Origin: Styela clava
Lineage: Eukaryota > Chordata > Ascidiacea > Stolidobranchia > Styelidae
Direction: 5' to 3'
Length of the DNA stretch: 64,000 bases
Assembly (NCBI RefSeq): GCF_964204865.1
Contig: NC_135258.1
Coordinates: 13,569,001-13,633,000, forward strand
Shown here: positions 33,263 to 45,783 of the stretch, one piece after another
How positions within the stretch are numbered: position 1 is the first letter of the stretch
Layout: each line of letters starts with the position of its first letter
Notes under the pieces: model-generated
What the model saw: the letters and a program-made list of their open reading frames with translations, nothing else
What the model was told of the DNA's origin: nothing
Database searches by the model: none
Made by a program: the position numbers and the translations under genes

Positions 33263-34189
33263 TACGGATCTACACAAGACCCTAGTAATCTATCGGCACA
33301 TTTTAAATTTTAAAATATAATAAAGGATTGTAAAAATCTTGTACAATTAGAACATAGAAACCCCACCACAATTGACCTAAACTTGTAAACTTTTTATTTT
33401 TATTGCCAAATAGAATTCCAGTGCCAATATGGAATTAAATTATTTATATAATTTTTGTCCAGATGAAAGTGAATTGATAGTATTTATATGCCATTTCCAA
33501 TTTTGGTTATACAGTTATAGTAATTGATATCGGAATACAATTGCATGGTCTGTATTCCGTTTAGGTGAAGAAAAATCAATATACAATACCCATACATTTA
33601 CATCATATTTCACTTGTAAACAAAATACCGTACGTTCACATTTTTTTTTCTATTAGATTTTCATAAAATAATATTGATTTAGACAATATTAGAAGATAAA
33701 TAATGCATTCATAAAAAGTAATATTTCACACTGTTTGAAATTGTAATCTAATTGTATGTTATGAGAAAACAGAAGATTGGAGAAACACCTTATCACATTT
33801 TATCTATATACCGTACTATACAATCAATTAGCAAATGAACTTATATATATACATATAACCTGACTACACGACAGCTGAAATCGCTCTTTTCACCCGCGGT
33901 GGTGCCGAAGTTGATGATGTCCTCTTTGGCGCCTTCTAATCAAAAATGGATAATATTTTATACTTATTCGGGGCAAAAAAACAGACAAAATATATCCCCC
34001 ATACAAAATATATATTTCTGCAAAATCACAATATTGTGGTGTTTGATAGCTGTTCAGTCGTAAATATATAAAAATAGCTCGACCTTGGGAAGGTTTAATG
34101 AAACTGAAAACCTTTAGCGCAAAAAGGGGTCAAACACCATTTGAAGTTCTGGCGACTTTCCTGAATTTTCGTCCTGTGTGATGTCGTTT

Positions 34190-34311
34190 TTTAGAATCAA
34201 CGTGGAGTTTATTTCACCCAATGTATCTTGAATATATATCCCGTATCTTTTACACTGTTTAATTATTATGCAGATACTGTTCCATTTTGAAGCAAATAAA
34301 CGTACATACAT
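34190..34311 (-). repeat. Dispersed repeat copy (retroelement-tail-like), related to 38738-38830
   Basis: On the minus strand it begins tatgtatgtacgtttatttg and continues through aacagtatctgcataataat. The same order of blocks is found on the + strand at 38738. A simple-repeat start next to a conserved segment is typical of a LINE or SINE 3' end read backwards. Confidence 0.55.
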
Positions 34312-34551
34312 ATCGACATACCGTATACATAGGCTACCGTACTTATTTGATAAAAACTAGCAATAGGAGATGTTTGCGGGGTTAAAGGTTGAGTAAACAG
34401 CCGAAGGTTCATTTCAATCAATCCCCATTCATGCAAAAGCTCTGGGACTACAGGACTAAGTTATACAGCGGCCTCATATATATAAGTTCTCGAAAAAGTT
34501 TGGAATCAGTTGGTTTAAAGTGTAACTTTGTTTGGCAAGTGTGTATTTGAA

Positions 34552-36232
34552 ATGGCTGCTTGTGCGATAACAGCCAGAGGAATTTCAGTGGCTTTATGTC
34601 ATCCAAACATTCACATAAGATGTCTTTCCTGCACATCTGCAGCCCTAGCAAGATGGAAAAAGTAAGTTATGTTTTGGCAATAATCACTTACGTAGTTTTT
34701 TTTTTTATTACACTGTGGCTCAATTGATTTATCCTTTTGCACTATCACTGTATTGAGAATATACAACTTAAAACAGTAAAATAGGTACCGGTACTGAAAA
34801 TAAATCAACATTGTATAAAACCGATCAAAATAATTTTATTTGTTATTTCAAATTCTCGATTTTTTATCTGAAAACTCACCATTCTTTTGTGATGATATAA
34901 TCAAAAATCATGCATGTAAACATTATAAAACCACTGTAAAACCTGACTGTTCTGTATTTTGTAATCCCATGTACTTATTGAGTAGCCAATACAGCAATAC
35001 CTCTGCCCTGGTTTTTGTCAAAATTGGACCCAATTTGAATATATTCAAAAATATTATTAGATGTTTCGGCTGAACACTATTTTATGCAGTACACATGAGA
35101 CTTTAGCAATCAGCTTCTTATACAATTAGCTTCTTATCACTTCTCATGTCGATTTGGTTAAAACTCTCATTAAACTTATGGTGAATCAATTATCCTGTTA
35201 TTCTTTTCAGAAATGAATTTAGACTGAAAAAACACAACAATAGAGTCGGTGACAGAAGTAGTGATATGGTGACCATACCAGACTGGTCTTTTTCAGGTAA
35301 ATTCATTAATGGGAATGATACGAGTTATTAGGGACCGGCGAAATAACCTGCAATGTTCTTACCAGTTTCGGTTCCTATATAGCTCATACAGGAATGTAAT
35401 AATATAGCAAATAATTTTTCTGTGAAAATTTCATGTAGTTTTTACCACTGTATTGAACATATGTTTCAGCTTTGGGGCAGGTTACTATCAATTTCATGGA
35501 ATTATTTGTAGGATATAATTTATTTCTGGTAATTCAAGTCTTAGTGATGAAATATTTTGTATGCAATAAATTGAGTACCCAATGTCCAAACTGCAGCTAT
35601 CAAGTTGGATATTCGTTAGTATCTTTCAGATTTAATGGAATATTTATTTAGATGGAACACCTTCACCTCCTGGACTTTATGCGAATAAAAATATGGAAAT
35701 ACAAAAACAGATATGCGTAAGATATTGGATAGTTTATAGAATAGAACAAAATTTCGTAACACGAAGAGTCGATAAGATTGCCTAACCATATGGCAAACTA
35801 TGATCTCTCGTCAGTTTACCAGTCTTTGACGGGTATGCAACTGATCAGCAGTTAAGTGAACTATATTGTCCTAATGTCTGGCCTCATTTTGTGAAACTTC
35901 AAAGTGGAAATGCTCAATTCCTATTTTTGAAAGACTATAATAATGCATCAGCTCAATTATGTTTTGTAATAGTAATGTTCAGGTTGGATTTTATCACAAT
36001 TTCTCCGATAAATTAGTTTATTGAGTTCTATTTTTACCAGATTGCAATGCCAGTTAAGTTCAAGGCTGTCCTGCACCACAACACCCACTAGAAATCCACA
36101 ACCAGCATAGGCTTCTAACACCATTTCACCAACCAACCCTCGTTTTGATTTTAGAAGCGGATCATCATCTTTCTAGATGAAATGAAGAAAGCGGAAGAGG
36201 TAGAAAAAGAAGCAGCTGAGGCTAATACATAG
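34552..36232 (+). CDS. MRPL52: Mitochondrial ribosomal protein L52 (MRPL52), four exons
   Basis: Exons 34552-34661, 35211-35296, 35652-35716 and 36155-36232; phases 2, 1 and 0 join cleanly to 339 nt, giving 112 residues (human about 123). The N-terminal ~35 residues (MAACAITARGISVALC...) are basic, Arg-containing and free of acidic residues, as in a mitochondrial targeting sequence. Family matches: IPDWSFSDGTPSPP, equivalent to the conserved LPDWSYADGRPAPP of mammalian L52, and KRIIIFLDEMKKAEE, equivalent to RRVVLLSQEMD followed by a charged helix. It acts in the large subunit of the mitochondrial ribosome. Its stop lies 16 bp from the stop of convergent TSEN2, so the two 3' UTRs must overlap or be extremely short. 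The choice of TGC|GTAAGA as the third donor is supported by phase and family fit. Confidence 0.9.
36017..36022 (-). terminator. Candidate TSEN2 polyadenylation signal
   Basis: tttatt on the + strand is AATAAA on the minus strand, about 230 bp past the TSEN2 stop and inside MRPL52 intron 3. If used, the TSEN2 transcript would be antisense to the last MRPL52 exon. Confidence 0.35.
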
Positions 36233-36248
36233 AAGTGACATAATCAAC

Positions 36249-38054
36249 TCAAAACACTGTGTCAACATCCAACTCATCTTCTTGTTCCTTGGATGACATC
36301 CATCGAGAGAAAACTGTTTCATATATGTTCATTTGTTTCAAGCAGTTTGGTGAACTTGTGTCAATATTTGTTGATGTGATTGAACATATGAGTAAACTTT
36401 TTGATACTGATGAAACAAGTCTTCCCAGTCCAGCCATGGAAGTCCATGTTAAATGTCTGCTTGACCGGTCAGAATTCTGTGTGAACGCAAGGAATATAGG
36501 CTCAGATATTGAGTTGACAGAGCGTTTGCTAACCCTTCACTGTATTACACTGTGTTGGGTTAGAATATTGTGAATTTATAATTTTACCAGAAAAATTGTG
36601 ATTATCCCAATATTATACAAGGTGAATCGAATATCTTTTTGATTCAGAACATGGTAAGAAAGGAGAACTTGGCCTTTGAAAATTCTTAAAACGAGGGCTG
36701 CTTTAGATATCCAGGATTTCACTGGATAATATTTTCAAGTCAATGATTTACAAAAGTAATTACCGTTAAATCATCATTTACTTCCTGAATGATAACAGCA
36801 TAAGCAGCATGAGTATATGATGGTCCATGTTTATATAGAATGTAATCGGTCCCAAATTTCAATCCTTCTTTTGGAACCCAACCTTTTGTTCGAAAATGAT
36901 GATAAACTGCATAAGTAACAGGAAATCTTTTCTTCTTGGAGCAAAACAAATTCCACTGCCTAAAAATTAAAAAATAAATGGGTAATAATAGTTTTTCAAA
37001 GCATTGGTAATATGGAATAAATAAATAAAACAGGCATTTAATTAAAATGGTTTCAATTTGAGTTTGTGCAGTATTGTTAGGCCTTAGTTGAATGTACAAA
37101 TCATTTGTGTTGACTAATTCGGTCGGCCAACTGCATGGTCATATCTTTGAGAAATTGCTTTTTATTAATTTTCTTTTCTCATTTGTTGAGAAGTATACAA
37201 TATAGTGACAAATAATAAAACACTTGCTCTGATATATCAATTTCTTTTGATTCATAACGAATGAATAGACAGCCGAGTGCGAATGACAGGAAAAATGCTT
37301 CTTCATATGTCATGATAAATTTTTTTCTAGTAGTGTCCTTTGCCGAAGCCCCCTCTATATTCATTGTATCATCATCGGCCCATGTACCAAATGAACCCTT
37401 AAAAACATGATAGAATGACTATGTTATTGAGAAACGAGATACCCATGTAATGGTCAGACTTAGTATTGTAAAAACAAAAGCTTAACTGGTCATTGATGGA
37501 ATCTGCGACTTTCTATGGTACTGATATGAACTACATGAAGTAAGAGTTTCAACTTCATGTTATATCCACAGTGACTTGGTTGTGGATGAACAATTTAAAC
37601 ACTATTAAGTTACATACACCATACCAATCTTTGTGAAAAGATTATATAGGGGGCCTTCAACACTTCTGACAGTGCCTTTACACAAAAAATGAATGTACCG
37701 TAATTAAGTCCTGACATATAATTCTATCAATTTTTATAATCCATCCAGGTATATTTTCTCGAAGAAAAAATAATTTATTCATTAGGTAATCAAATCAAAT
37801 ATTATAGATTCAATGGTGCTTTGAATTCACTAGGTATGTATATGCATATATACAAGACTCTTCATCTGGTCACTGATTTGTGAACCCACCATTTCATGCA
37901 TTGCATCTGCTTCATCCTTGTCCTTCACAACCACAGTAAGTTGATGTATATCCGCAGTGTAAAAAGTCCACGAGTTTAGATCCTTCCTTTCAAAAGTAGT
38001 TAAAGGAAATGGGTGACTTTGACACTGTTTTTTCTTCTGTATTTTTTTGGGCAT
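36249..38054 (-). CDS. TSEN2: tRNA-splicing endonuclease catalytic subunit (TSEN2/Sen2)
   Basis: Four exons on the minus strand: 38054-37890, 37397-37224, 36955-36764, 36476-36249. All joins are phase 0 and total 759 nt, 252 residues. Sen2 is the subunit that cuts pre-tRNA at the 5' splice site. Conserved blocks: YEEAFFLSFALGCL (about 76-89), TYAVYHHFRTKGWVPKEGLKFGTD (127-150), LYKHGPSYTHAAYAVII and a C-terminal VFSRWMSSKEQ matching the ILSRWVSSRER end of human TSEN2. The catalytic triad is present: Y154, H162 (eight residues later, as in human) and K203. The protein is much shorter than human TSEN2 (about 465) because the long variable segment between the N-terminal region and the nuclease fold is nearly absent. 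The last two introns could be misplaced slightly, but phase and homology agree. Confidence 0.92.
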
Positions 38055-38737
38055 TTTGTTCAGAATTCATTTCAATCGCTGCAGAAAACAAACATGATAT
38101 AGACATAAGTAATTTTTTGTGGGAATTGAAAAAAGTTGATCTTGTATATTTGCTTTCGTAAAATATTTTGAAATGTAATTGATATTTTATTTATATATGA
38201 AATTTGTGAATTACTGTATTACAACTTTGAAATTGTTAATTGGTATGGCAAACCTGTTGGCTAAAAATGTAAGTATGAACAACTTCACATTTTTCAGTAT
38301 TTATTTCATTGCCTAACTCAAAATCATTTGGTCTATTCAATATTTTCCAGATAGAGGTCTTTGTCACTAAATTCCATGTGGAAAATGATACCATATACCA
38401 GCTGATGCTGATCTATAGCCGGCTTCTGGTTCATCTCCTCAACTATTAGCTAGCTATCATTCCTAGAATAAACCTGGATTGCTACGGAACCGGTACCTGG
38501 GCGATACGCTGCTGATTAATCGATTTGCGCTCCTGATATGATTACCAAAATGACTATAATACTATATTATAGTCACTTTGATGATTACTAAATACAAATT
38601 TTTATGTGGCGGCCCAATGATGCCAGTGGCATGAGTTTGTTGCCACTAGTTGGTATTGGTAGTGCTCGGCGTCTTGAATATACATAAATAACGAGATATA
38701 AAATACCCTGAATCAAATTCACGAGACTTTATAATTG

Positions 38738-38830
38738 TATGTATGTAAGTATGTTTATTTGCCTCAAAAATGTAACAGTATCTGCATAATAATAAAACGG
38801 CATAACAGAGACGGGATACATGTTCAACAC
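38738..38830 (+). repeat. Dispersed repeat copy, related to 34190-34311
   Basis: Reads tatgtatgtaagtatg, then gtttatttgcctcaaaa, then aacagtatctgcataataat and gagacgggata. The blocks are in the same order as on the minus strand at 34311-34190, roughly 75-80% alike by eye. The element may extend right to about 38960. Confidence 0.55.
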
Positions 38831-39879
38831 CGTACTGGACTAAGTCACAGATGTGCGACATGCACCCGAACAAGTATAACTGCAGTTTTGGACTGCCGCG
38901 TTATAGTAGAACAACAGACATGAAATATACAAATAAAACTCTTGCACAATAAACAGGTACGACACAACGACGATATATACAATATTCAGTTTATGGCACG
39001 TTCATATTCCATGTTCTGGTGTGAAGGGAAGGGAATGGACCTTTCCCCGAGCATCGACTTCCTTGTTTACTTCGTGACATTGGCAAATCAGCAAGATGCA
39101 AAAAGTGACGTAACAATGCCCCCTTTTCACATCCGCTCAGACACTTTTCTCACTCAGACAGATTTCCAAGCGTGGTTGTAAACATTACCTCGTTTTTTTG
39201 AACTCTATTCGTTAGTTTTCAGTTGTGTTTCGGAAACTTAAATATAAATCAGATAATTCAATGATCACTCTGTCTTTCTAGGAGTTTTAATTTAATTGCA
39301 GTAATAAAAATTAGTGTAGAAATAGCTGTGATAGATTAGCCTGAAATTCTTTACCGGTACTTTCAAAAAACAGATTGTCGTATGCCATGAATCATAATGA
39401 TGGTTTGAAACACATGCCCATTTTATAGGCGCAAACTCGCAAAAGCACTCTTAAAATAGCCCCGAAAATTTTCCAATGGTAAAGTATAGGAGGAATTTTT
39501 CGGGGGTCAAAGGTCGGGGAAAGGTCCATAGGGTATAAATCTCATTTTTGTGTGTTTTTACGATATATCTTACGAAAGAAGTAAAAATTTGTTTGAGACA
39601 GCATTTGCCAAAAACCAACGTTGGGGGGTAGGACCAGAACACAAAATAATTAGGTTCTAAAAAACGTATCAATAAATGACATACCGCTATGTAGAAATTC
39701 TTTGTCTACACTCGAGTTGTTAATCATAAATTGTATGCGACAAAAGAAATGGCAACAATAGAGTCTAGCATAAAATGCGGGTCAATTTCTCAGGCGCTAT
39801 TGCGTGGAATTTATTTATAGTAGGTATTCCAAATTACAAAAACCACGCCGGAGTTCGAAATAAATCATCCTAACATATG

Positions 39880-40310
39880 AATGGAATCTTAACTGACCAG
39901 TGAGGAGTCCAGCATTTCTCTCGCACATTTCTATTCTGAGCGGGATTTACAATCCCAGGCAAGACGATGTTGCGATGACGAGCGCGGTCATATATTCCAC
40001 AAGATGAATACAAATATTTACAAACATGTATGATGAGAGTTGAAGAATAGGAAGGAATTTTAATATTCATAACAGGAAATAGTAGAACTAATTAAATATT
40101 TTGTATATTGGCGTAACCGACCGTCCATTTTTTGACATGACTTCACATATTTATCCCGCGGGACAGGAAAGCCGATGGGACGTCTTTGTCATATGGCGAA
40201 CCGCGGCTTCTCATCTGGTAACTTGTCCTTGTCGGGTATCGGATTTGTTAGCTATTTATTTTGTTTCCAGATGCATGGACTTGACTTATTGATTGGGCTT
40301 CCTTTTTTTT
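39880..40310. repeat. GC-richer, repeat-like block (possible retroelement remnant)
   Basis: Base composition is distinctly richer in G and C than the flanks (for example gacgagcgcggtcata and tatcccgcgggacagg). There is no long frame. A short stem, gggatttacaatccc, occurs at 39951-39965. The style resembles old LINE/SINE DNA, but no second copy is present in this window to prove it. Confidence 0.3.
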
Positions 40311-43300
40311 CTCCGCCGCACTTTCAAATTTTTGTTGTGTAAATATGAAAAGAGTGATTTTACAAATTAACTGTGATAATAATATGATATATATTTACTG
40401 TTTTATTATAATTTATTGAAACACTTTTTCATTTCGCCAAGCGTTACCGCTTCTGTAACGCTTCTCCGCTCTGAGAAATCGTTATTATGCTTCACCGATT
40501 TGGACACGGAAAGTCATGTCCGTCAGCCTCATTTGATAAAGTTTATCAAATTGAAAGTAGATTAATGTAGTAAAATGTATATATTTAAAAGCACGACTGC
40601 TACAATAAAAAAGTAGACAGAAGAAATTTTGCGCTGTATTGCAGTCAAATCGAATAACTTCGGATGATTCCTAACCTCGAACGGAAATATCAAGTCGGTG
40701 TTTCTTGACTTAAATAGTTTGCCTGTTTTAATTTCTATAGCAAGCAAAAACACTTATAAGCACCAAATTAATGTCTCGCTGAGTAAATTTGAGGTCGGAT
40801 CGCTTGAATACATGCATTTTAATAAAAAAACACAGTATTTGTCTTTCTTTCCCAAAAATATTGTATATATCATTTTTGAACTTAGAATGTCGAACCAAAG
40901 AATTCATGCACTATATAATCATCTGTGACACGAGCACGTTCTGGAGATTTAAACTTATCAGCTCCTACTATAGGGTTTTAGATAGATGGTGGATGGTGGG
41001 CGCATTCCCAACGCTGATCACAATCGCAAACCTCCGGGTTAGGATGTTATCAAGATGCAAAAAATATCCGATTTAATAACTGGGAATAATGTAAGATTGT
41101 AAGTTCTGTAATTCAGTGTAACACAAGGGAAGGAATATTAATTATAGATAAAATATAATAAAAGTGGCACGAATAAAATGAAACAATGAAAGTCATCCAA
41201 TATTGTAAACTTACATTTCTGACTTCGCAAGTTGGTGATTATCGCTTTATAAGGTAAATTGGGCTAATAAAGAGTTTCGTATATTACTAATATTATTGAT
41301 ATGTTTTCATAGTCACTTCATTTTTTTCGATTCCGTTTCATCATTTGTCCCTTTAACAAACTCATATCATGTCCTAAACTACGTAACTTATTTTTATAAC
41401 AATATTAGTAGACGTACATGTTATATGTTCATTACGCATAGAATGTGGGTTTAAGTTGAAGATGATCATTTGTGGCGTGGTAATCAAATAAGACACAAAA
41501 TTAAATAGTAGGAATCGCAATTCGCCTTCAAACAGAAGAATACCCTAATTTAATATGATTCTTATATCATTGGAAATCTTTATAATTATTCTAATACTGC
41601 AACTATTGATACCGGAATCGCACAGTTAGTGGAAGTGGTTTAAACATGTGATGCTAGCGATAAAAATCTTTTCTGAATCCTGAACCATTGATAATTTCTT
41701 TTTTTCGCAATTTTTTAAGATTATAGTATTAAATCAAAATAGCTTTTTATGTCGTCCCAAATTGTCTTTCCTCAGTAGCGTTTCGCAAACTTATATGAAA
41801 ACAATTAATGCGAATTTTGTGACATTAAGTGTATGCGAAGATATTTTATTAAAATTACAGTTTTTGTCTTTCTCACCCAAAAGTATTGTATCATTTCAGA
41901 ATGTCGAACCTAAGAATTCATGAACTCTATAATTTTCAAATATGTTTGAGACCCATCAGTATTACAATTCATGTTAAAAAAAAACCTGAATAGGTCCCTC
42001 GGTAATGATTTGATGTTTGACAGATGTTTCACATGTAACACACCTTTTCTATAAGTGCACTGACAACATGAAAAGTTTTGTTTATTCATCTGGCTCTGTA
42101 AAATGATGTTCTATTCTTTAACATAAATATAATTTTCAGACCTGAAATTGTTGACTTTCAATTAGTAATTTGAATATTGTAAATTGAGATTCAAAATTTT
42201 TTTATTCAAGTTTGACCGGCATTTTCATTTTCATTTGTCTATATTTGGAAGTCAACAATATGCGTGACCTCATATGTCTCACAATGTGTATTGTATGACG
42301 TTGTTCTCTATCTGACACATCTTGACAGAAGAATAACCCTATGCCATGACATGTCTCACGCTCGGTATAACATATTAGCATACAAACGTGTAGTGTCAAG
42401 GATGTCATCACTTTTGAATGGGAATACATACAAAGTCATTTGTCACGTTATACCAGCTACACGTTCCCATACTTCAACAAGCGTCTTCAAAGTCTAGTTT
42501 GAAACCACAAGTAAAAATCAATATTTATTATTTTTCGACAAAAATTCACGCTTACATACAAAGTTAGGAATGATGTAAACGTTCATGCTCGAGGAATTAG
42601 TACAGCGTCTGTTAACTTAGAGTTTAATCGACATTTTTGGAAGCAAATTTCCGGTCTGACTTTCCAAAGTTAAAATGTCAAAATATTTTGTGAAATGTGC
42701 TTTTGACTGGGTTCCTGTGGGATCAACAATTCACATTTCTTCTATTCTTTTGCGATGTTTGGCGTATGGGGAGATCCGACGTTGGTCAGCAGACGAAACA
42801 ATACAGAAATATATTTGCTTCTGTGTTCAGAAAGACTCTTAAATCACTTAGTATTTTATAAGATATGGTAATATTAGCTAGAAATTTCATTTTTTACACG
42901 AGTTGAACTGGTTTCAGTTTGCGAAAACATCAACCCGATAGTTTGAATATTGTCAAATATTTATTGAAACTTAGCCAGAAATTACTAACATTTATTCGTG
43001 ATAACAAAAAATCTTCAAAACACCCTAAATACCAAGAATTACCGATGAGATAAGTTTTTGGCCAAACTTTTTGGGTAATTTGATAAAAAGAGTATTTGTT
43101 TTCATAATACAATAAAATGTAAAAATTGTAATTATGGGTCGAATCCAAGGTTTACTCGTGACGTGACGCAAGGAGTACCACTAGTAAAATAGACACAATG
43201 CCCATCACAACTTCAATTCCAACCTTAAACATTTAATATTACAGCCACCTACACAACCAACACACTTTTCGCCGAAATTTAGGGGGAGGGGTGAATGTGA

Positions 43301-45525
43301 ATGTATTGGAGTATTTAATGATTTAAATGTCTTATTTTAATTAATATGATGGAGCATAGAAATAATAACATTTGTATTTGTAAAATTTCATGAAAAGTTG
43401 AATATAACTTCCAAAGCAAAAAAAAAAACGAAAATTTGTTCATTATTATTTTTCTTCATTAACTTTGTGAAGTAACTTGCCAGAATTACTCATTGAACTT
43501 TTTCAGCAGATGCGTGTGGGGTGACAAAAACGGCAAAGCGAGAGCTAAAATATTTTAAATTTCAATGATATCATCACATTTACAATCAGTTCCTTAGAAT
43601 CTAAATTTTTTCAATATTCAAAGCGTTTAATTTGTAATGACCCCAAACTCAGACATTTGGTATATTACTGGCAATGGAAGCGAAATGAATGATCCCTAAT
43701 TTTATTACTATAAGGGGAATTGAAGTTAAGAATTTGGAAATTTTGGCTTTGTAATAACGATGATGTAAGGTCACGAAATGTTTGTAAATGTGACTAAGTC
43801 GGTTTTTTAAACTAGAAATTTCGAATGTCGACATAAATCGTTAACAATATGATGGAATCTGCATTTCCGGTTGGAGTCACTAACCGGACTGACCAATGTC
43901 CAAAATAAACTGATTGCCAAATTTAGATTAAAAAACAAGCAACTAATTTCTTATAAATAAAGGACCCTTAGACTGACGGTGGTAAAAACGAAACGCATAA
44001 CATTCTGTATGAGATTGATATATACTATTTGCGCTAAAGAGTGAACTATGAGTATCTATCTATGTGTTCAGGAATGCGAAACGGACAAAGGTTTGCGAAA
44101 TATGCATCGAGTGTTCAGAAATAATCAGTATTATTACAAGAAATTACTGAAAAGTTCAATAAAAAGTTTTTGAAGTTCAGTCAACAGAAATAAATGTAGC
44201 TATAACTAGCAAATTATCATTTGTTTATTTTCGTTCGTCTATCTATTGTTGTAACAACGTTGTTGAGAAGTGTGCTCGACTGCTCCACATGTAGAGCGAA
44301 TTCAGAAACTTGGTACTACTACTATCAGCAATTTAGATTTATGCAGACAGACCCAAGAGCTAATTTTACTGGTCATAAAAAAACATGAAAATTTACCTGA
44401 GTCAAATGGGGCGCTGTTTTAATATATATACCGGTATATATAATTCACCTCAATATGACATTCGGTACATTTCTCCGGATGGAATTTTGCTGACATTAGT
44501 CATTTGACTTTTGTCTCCGTATACTTGATCATCTTGTTTTTGTTTATTTTTCAAAACATTTCTGAAATGATTATACTATCAAAACATTACTAAAGCGTCC
44601 CGGAAATGAAAGATAAAAACAGTAACTGTTCTTGTTGTTCAAAAAGTCCGGCCAGGTTCAAGAATGGTTTGTATAAATCTGTGAGACGCATAGAAACAAT
44701 AGTTAACAATTACTTCACGCAGGTTAGGCGCATGGGTCTCAAGCATTGTATATATAGTTTGTTTGTGGTTGAAAGCATAAGATAATTAAGATATAAATAT
44801 TTTTATATTCTAGATATATATAGTTTGTTAGAGCAATGATATATAATATTTTTTATCATGTATTTGAAACGTTTTGTGGTCTAAGAAATCTTTTTAAGCT
44901 AAAATTAAATATTAAAAATGCCTTTTATCATCTTTTTAATATGAATACGGGAATTCAATAAAATATACTCACAAGAGGGAGCACAGACATCAAGTAGAAA
45001 GAAGTGGATAAAAAGTAAGAAAGCGAGGTTTTATCTTCCAGTAATTCAAGCCCGAATTCTTCAAGCTATATATATAAATACCGAAATTACCCATTCAAAA
45101 AATACAGTTTACTATGTGATATAAATCACAAATAGATAATTTATAGTAATGGAAACTTATACCGATCCAGGTAAGCCCTGCAGTTTCTTCCATCTGGGAC
45201 TTTTGCAAACCACAATCGGAAATTTCTCGAAGTGAATTTTGTGATGTGAAAATTATACATTACATATACAATCCACATGTACTTTCATAAATTCGAGTAG
45301 AATACGCATAGGAACTTTATGATATGATATAGATAAGAATTAATATTGGAATCACAATAATAATAAGTTAGTAATATCGAATCAAGCATTTTTTCCGCTA
45401 TATTTTACATCAGTTACATGTAAACGAGGATTGTAGGCTACATCACTTGCGTGTCATTTACATATACAAACAATTGCATCATGGCATCTAAACAAAACTG
45501 AAGCCGAACCAAACATTAAAAGTGA

Positions 45526-45783
45526 ATGTCGTTTGGCTTCACACAGATCAAGACGGCATTCCGGCAACTATATGCCAAATCTAATCGAATAGCGGAATGT
45601 CATATTGAAAAAGACTTTTTAATTACTTTACAAAATTTCCCCGATTCTCCATGCTCCACAGAAAGCGATCTCCTCAAAGTAATAACAAACAGGAAATTAG
45701 TTTTATCGTCATCCGACATTATTACTTTTTTTGATGGGAAACGGAATAGATTGCTAGCACACACTGTAATGTGTAATAGGTAA
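45526..45783 (+). CDS. Unrecognised open frame, 85 codons
   Basis: ATG at 45526, TAA stop at 45781-45783. The peptide (MSFGFTQIKTAFRQLYAKSN to LLAHTVMCNR) has mixed composition, with no signal peptide and no familiar motif. No partner exon was found. It may be chance or a fragment of an undetected gene. Confidence 0.18.
   Translation: MSFGFTQIKTAFRQLYAKSNRIAECHIEKDFLITLQNFPDSPCSTESDLLKVITNRKLVLSSSDIITFFDGKRNRLLAHTVMCNR

Larger units (their letters stand above)
30830..34551. other. Intergenic between divergent SLAIN and MRPL52
   Basis: The two flanking genes are divergent, so both promoters lie here. Other contents: the CRE-motif MITE at 32852-33262, a TA-rich microsatellite near 31835-31857, and a dispersed-repeat tail at 34190-34311. 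No gene was recognised. A possible isolated minus-strand exon at 33864-33935 was considered and not accepted. Confidence 0.45.

Noticed and set aside
33864..33935. Possible minus-strand terminal exon (ttgattag acceptor, then KAPKRTSSTSAPPRVKRAISAVV and stop)
   Set aside because: The acceptor and 23-codon frame are attractive and GC-richer than the flanks, but no partner exon exists upstream before MRPL52 begins on the other strand, and the peptide has no recognisable family.
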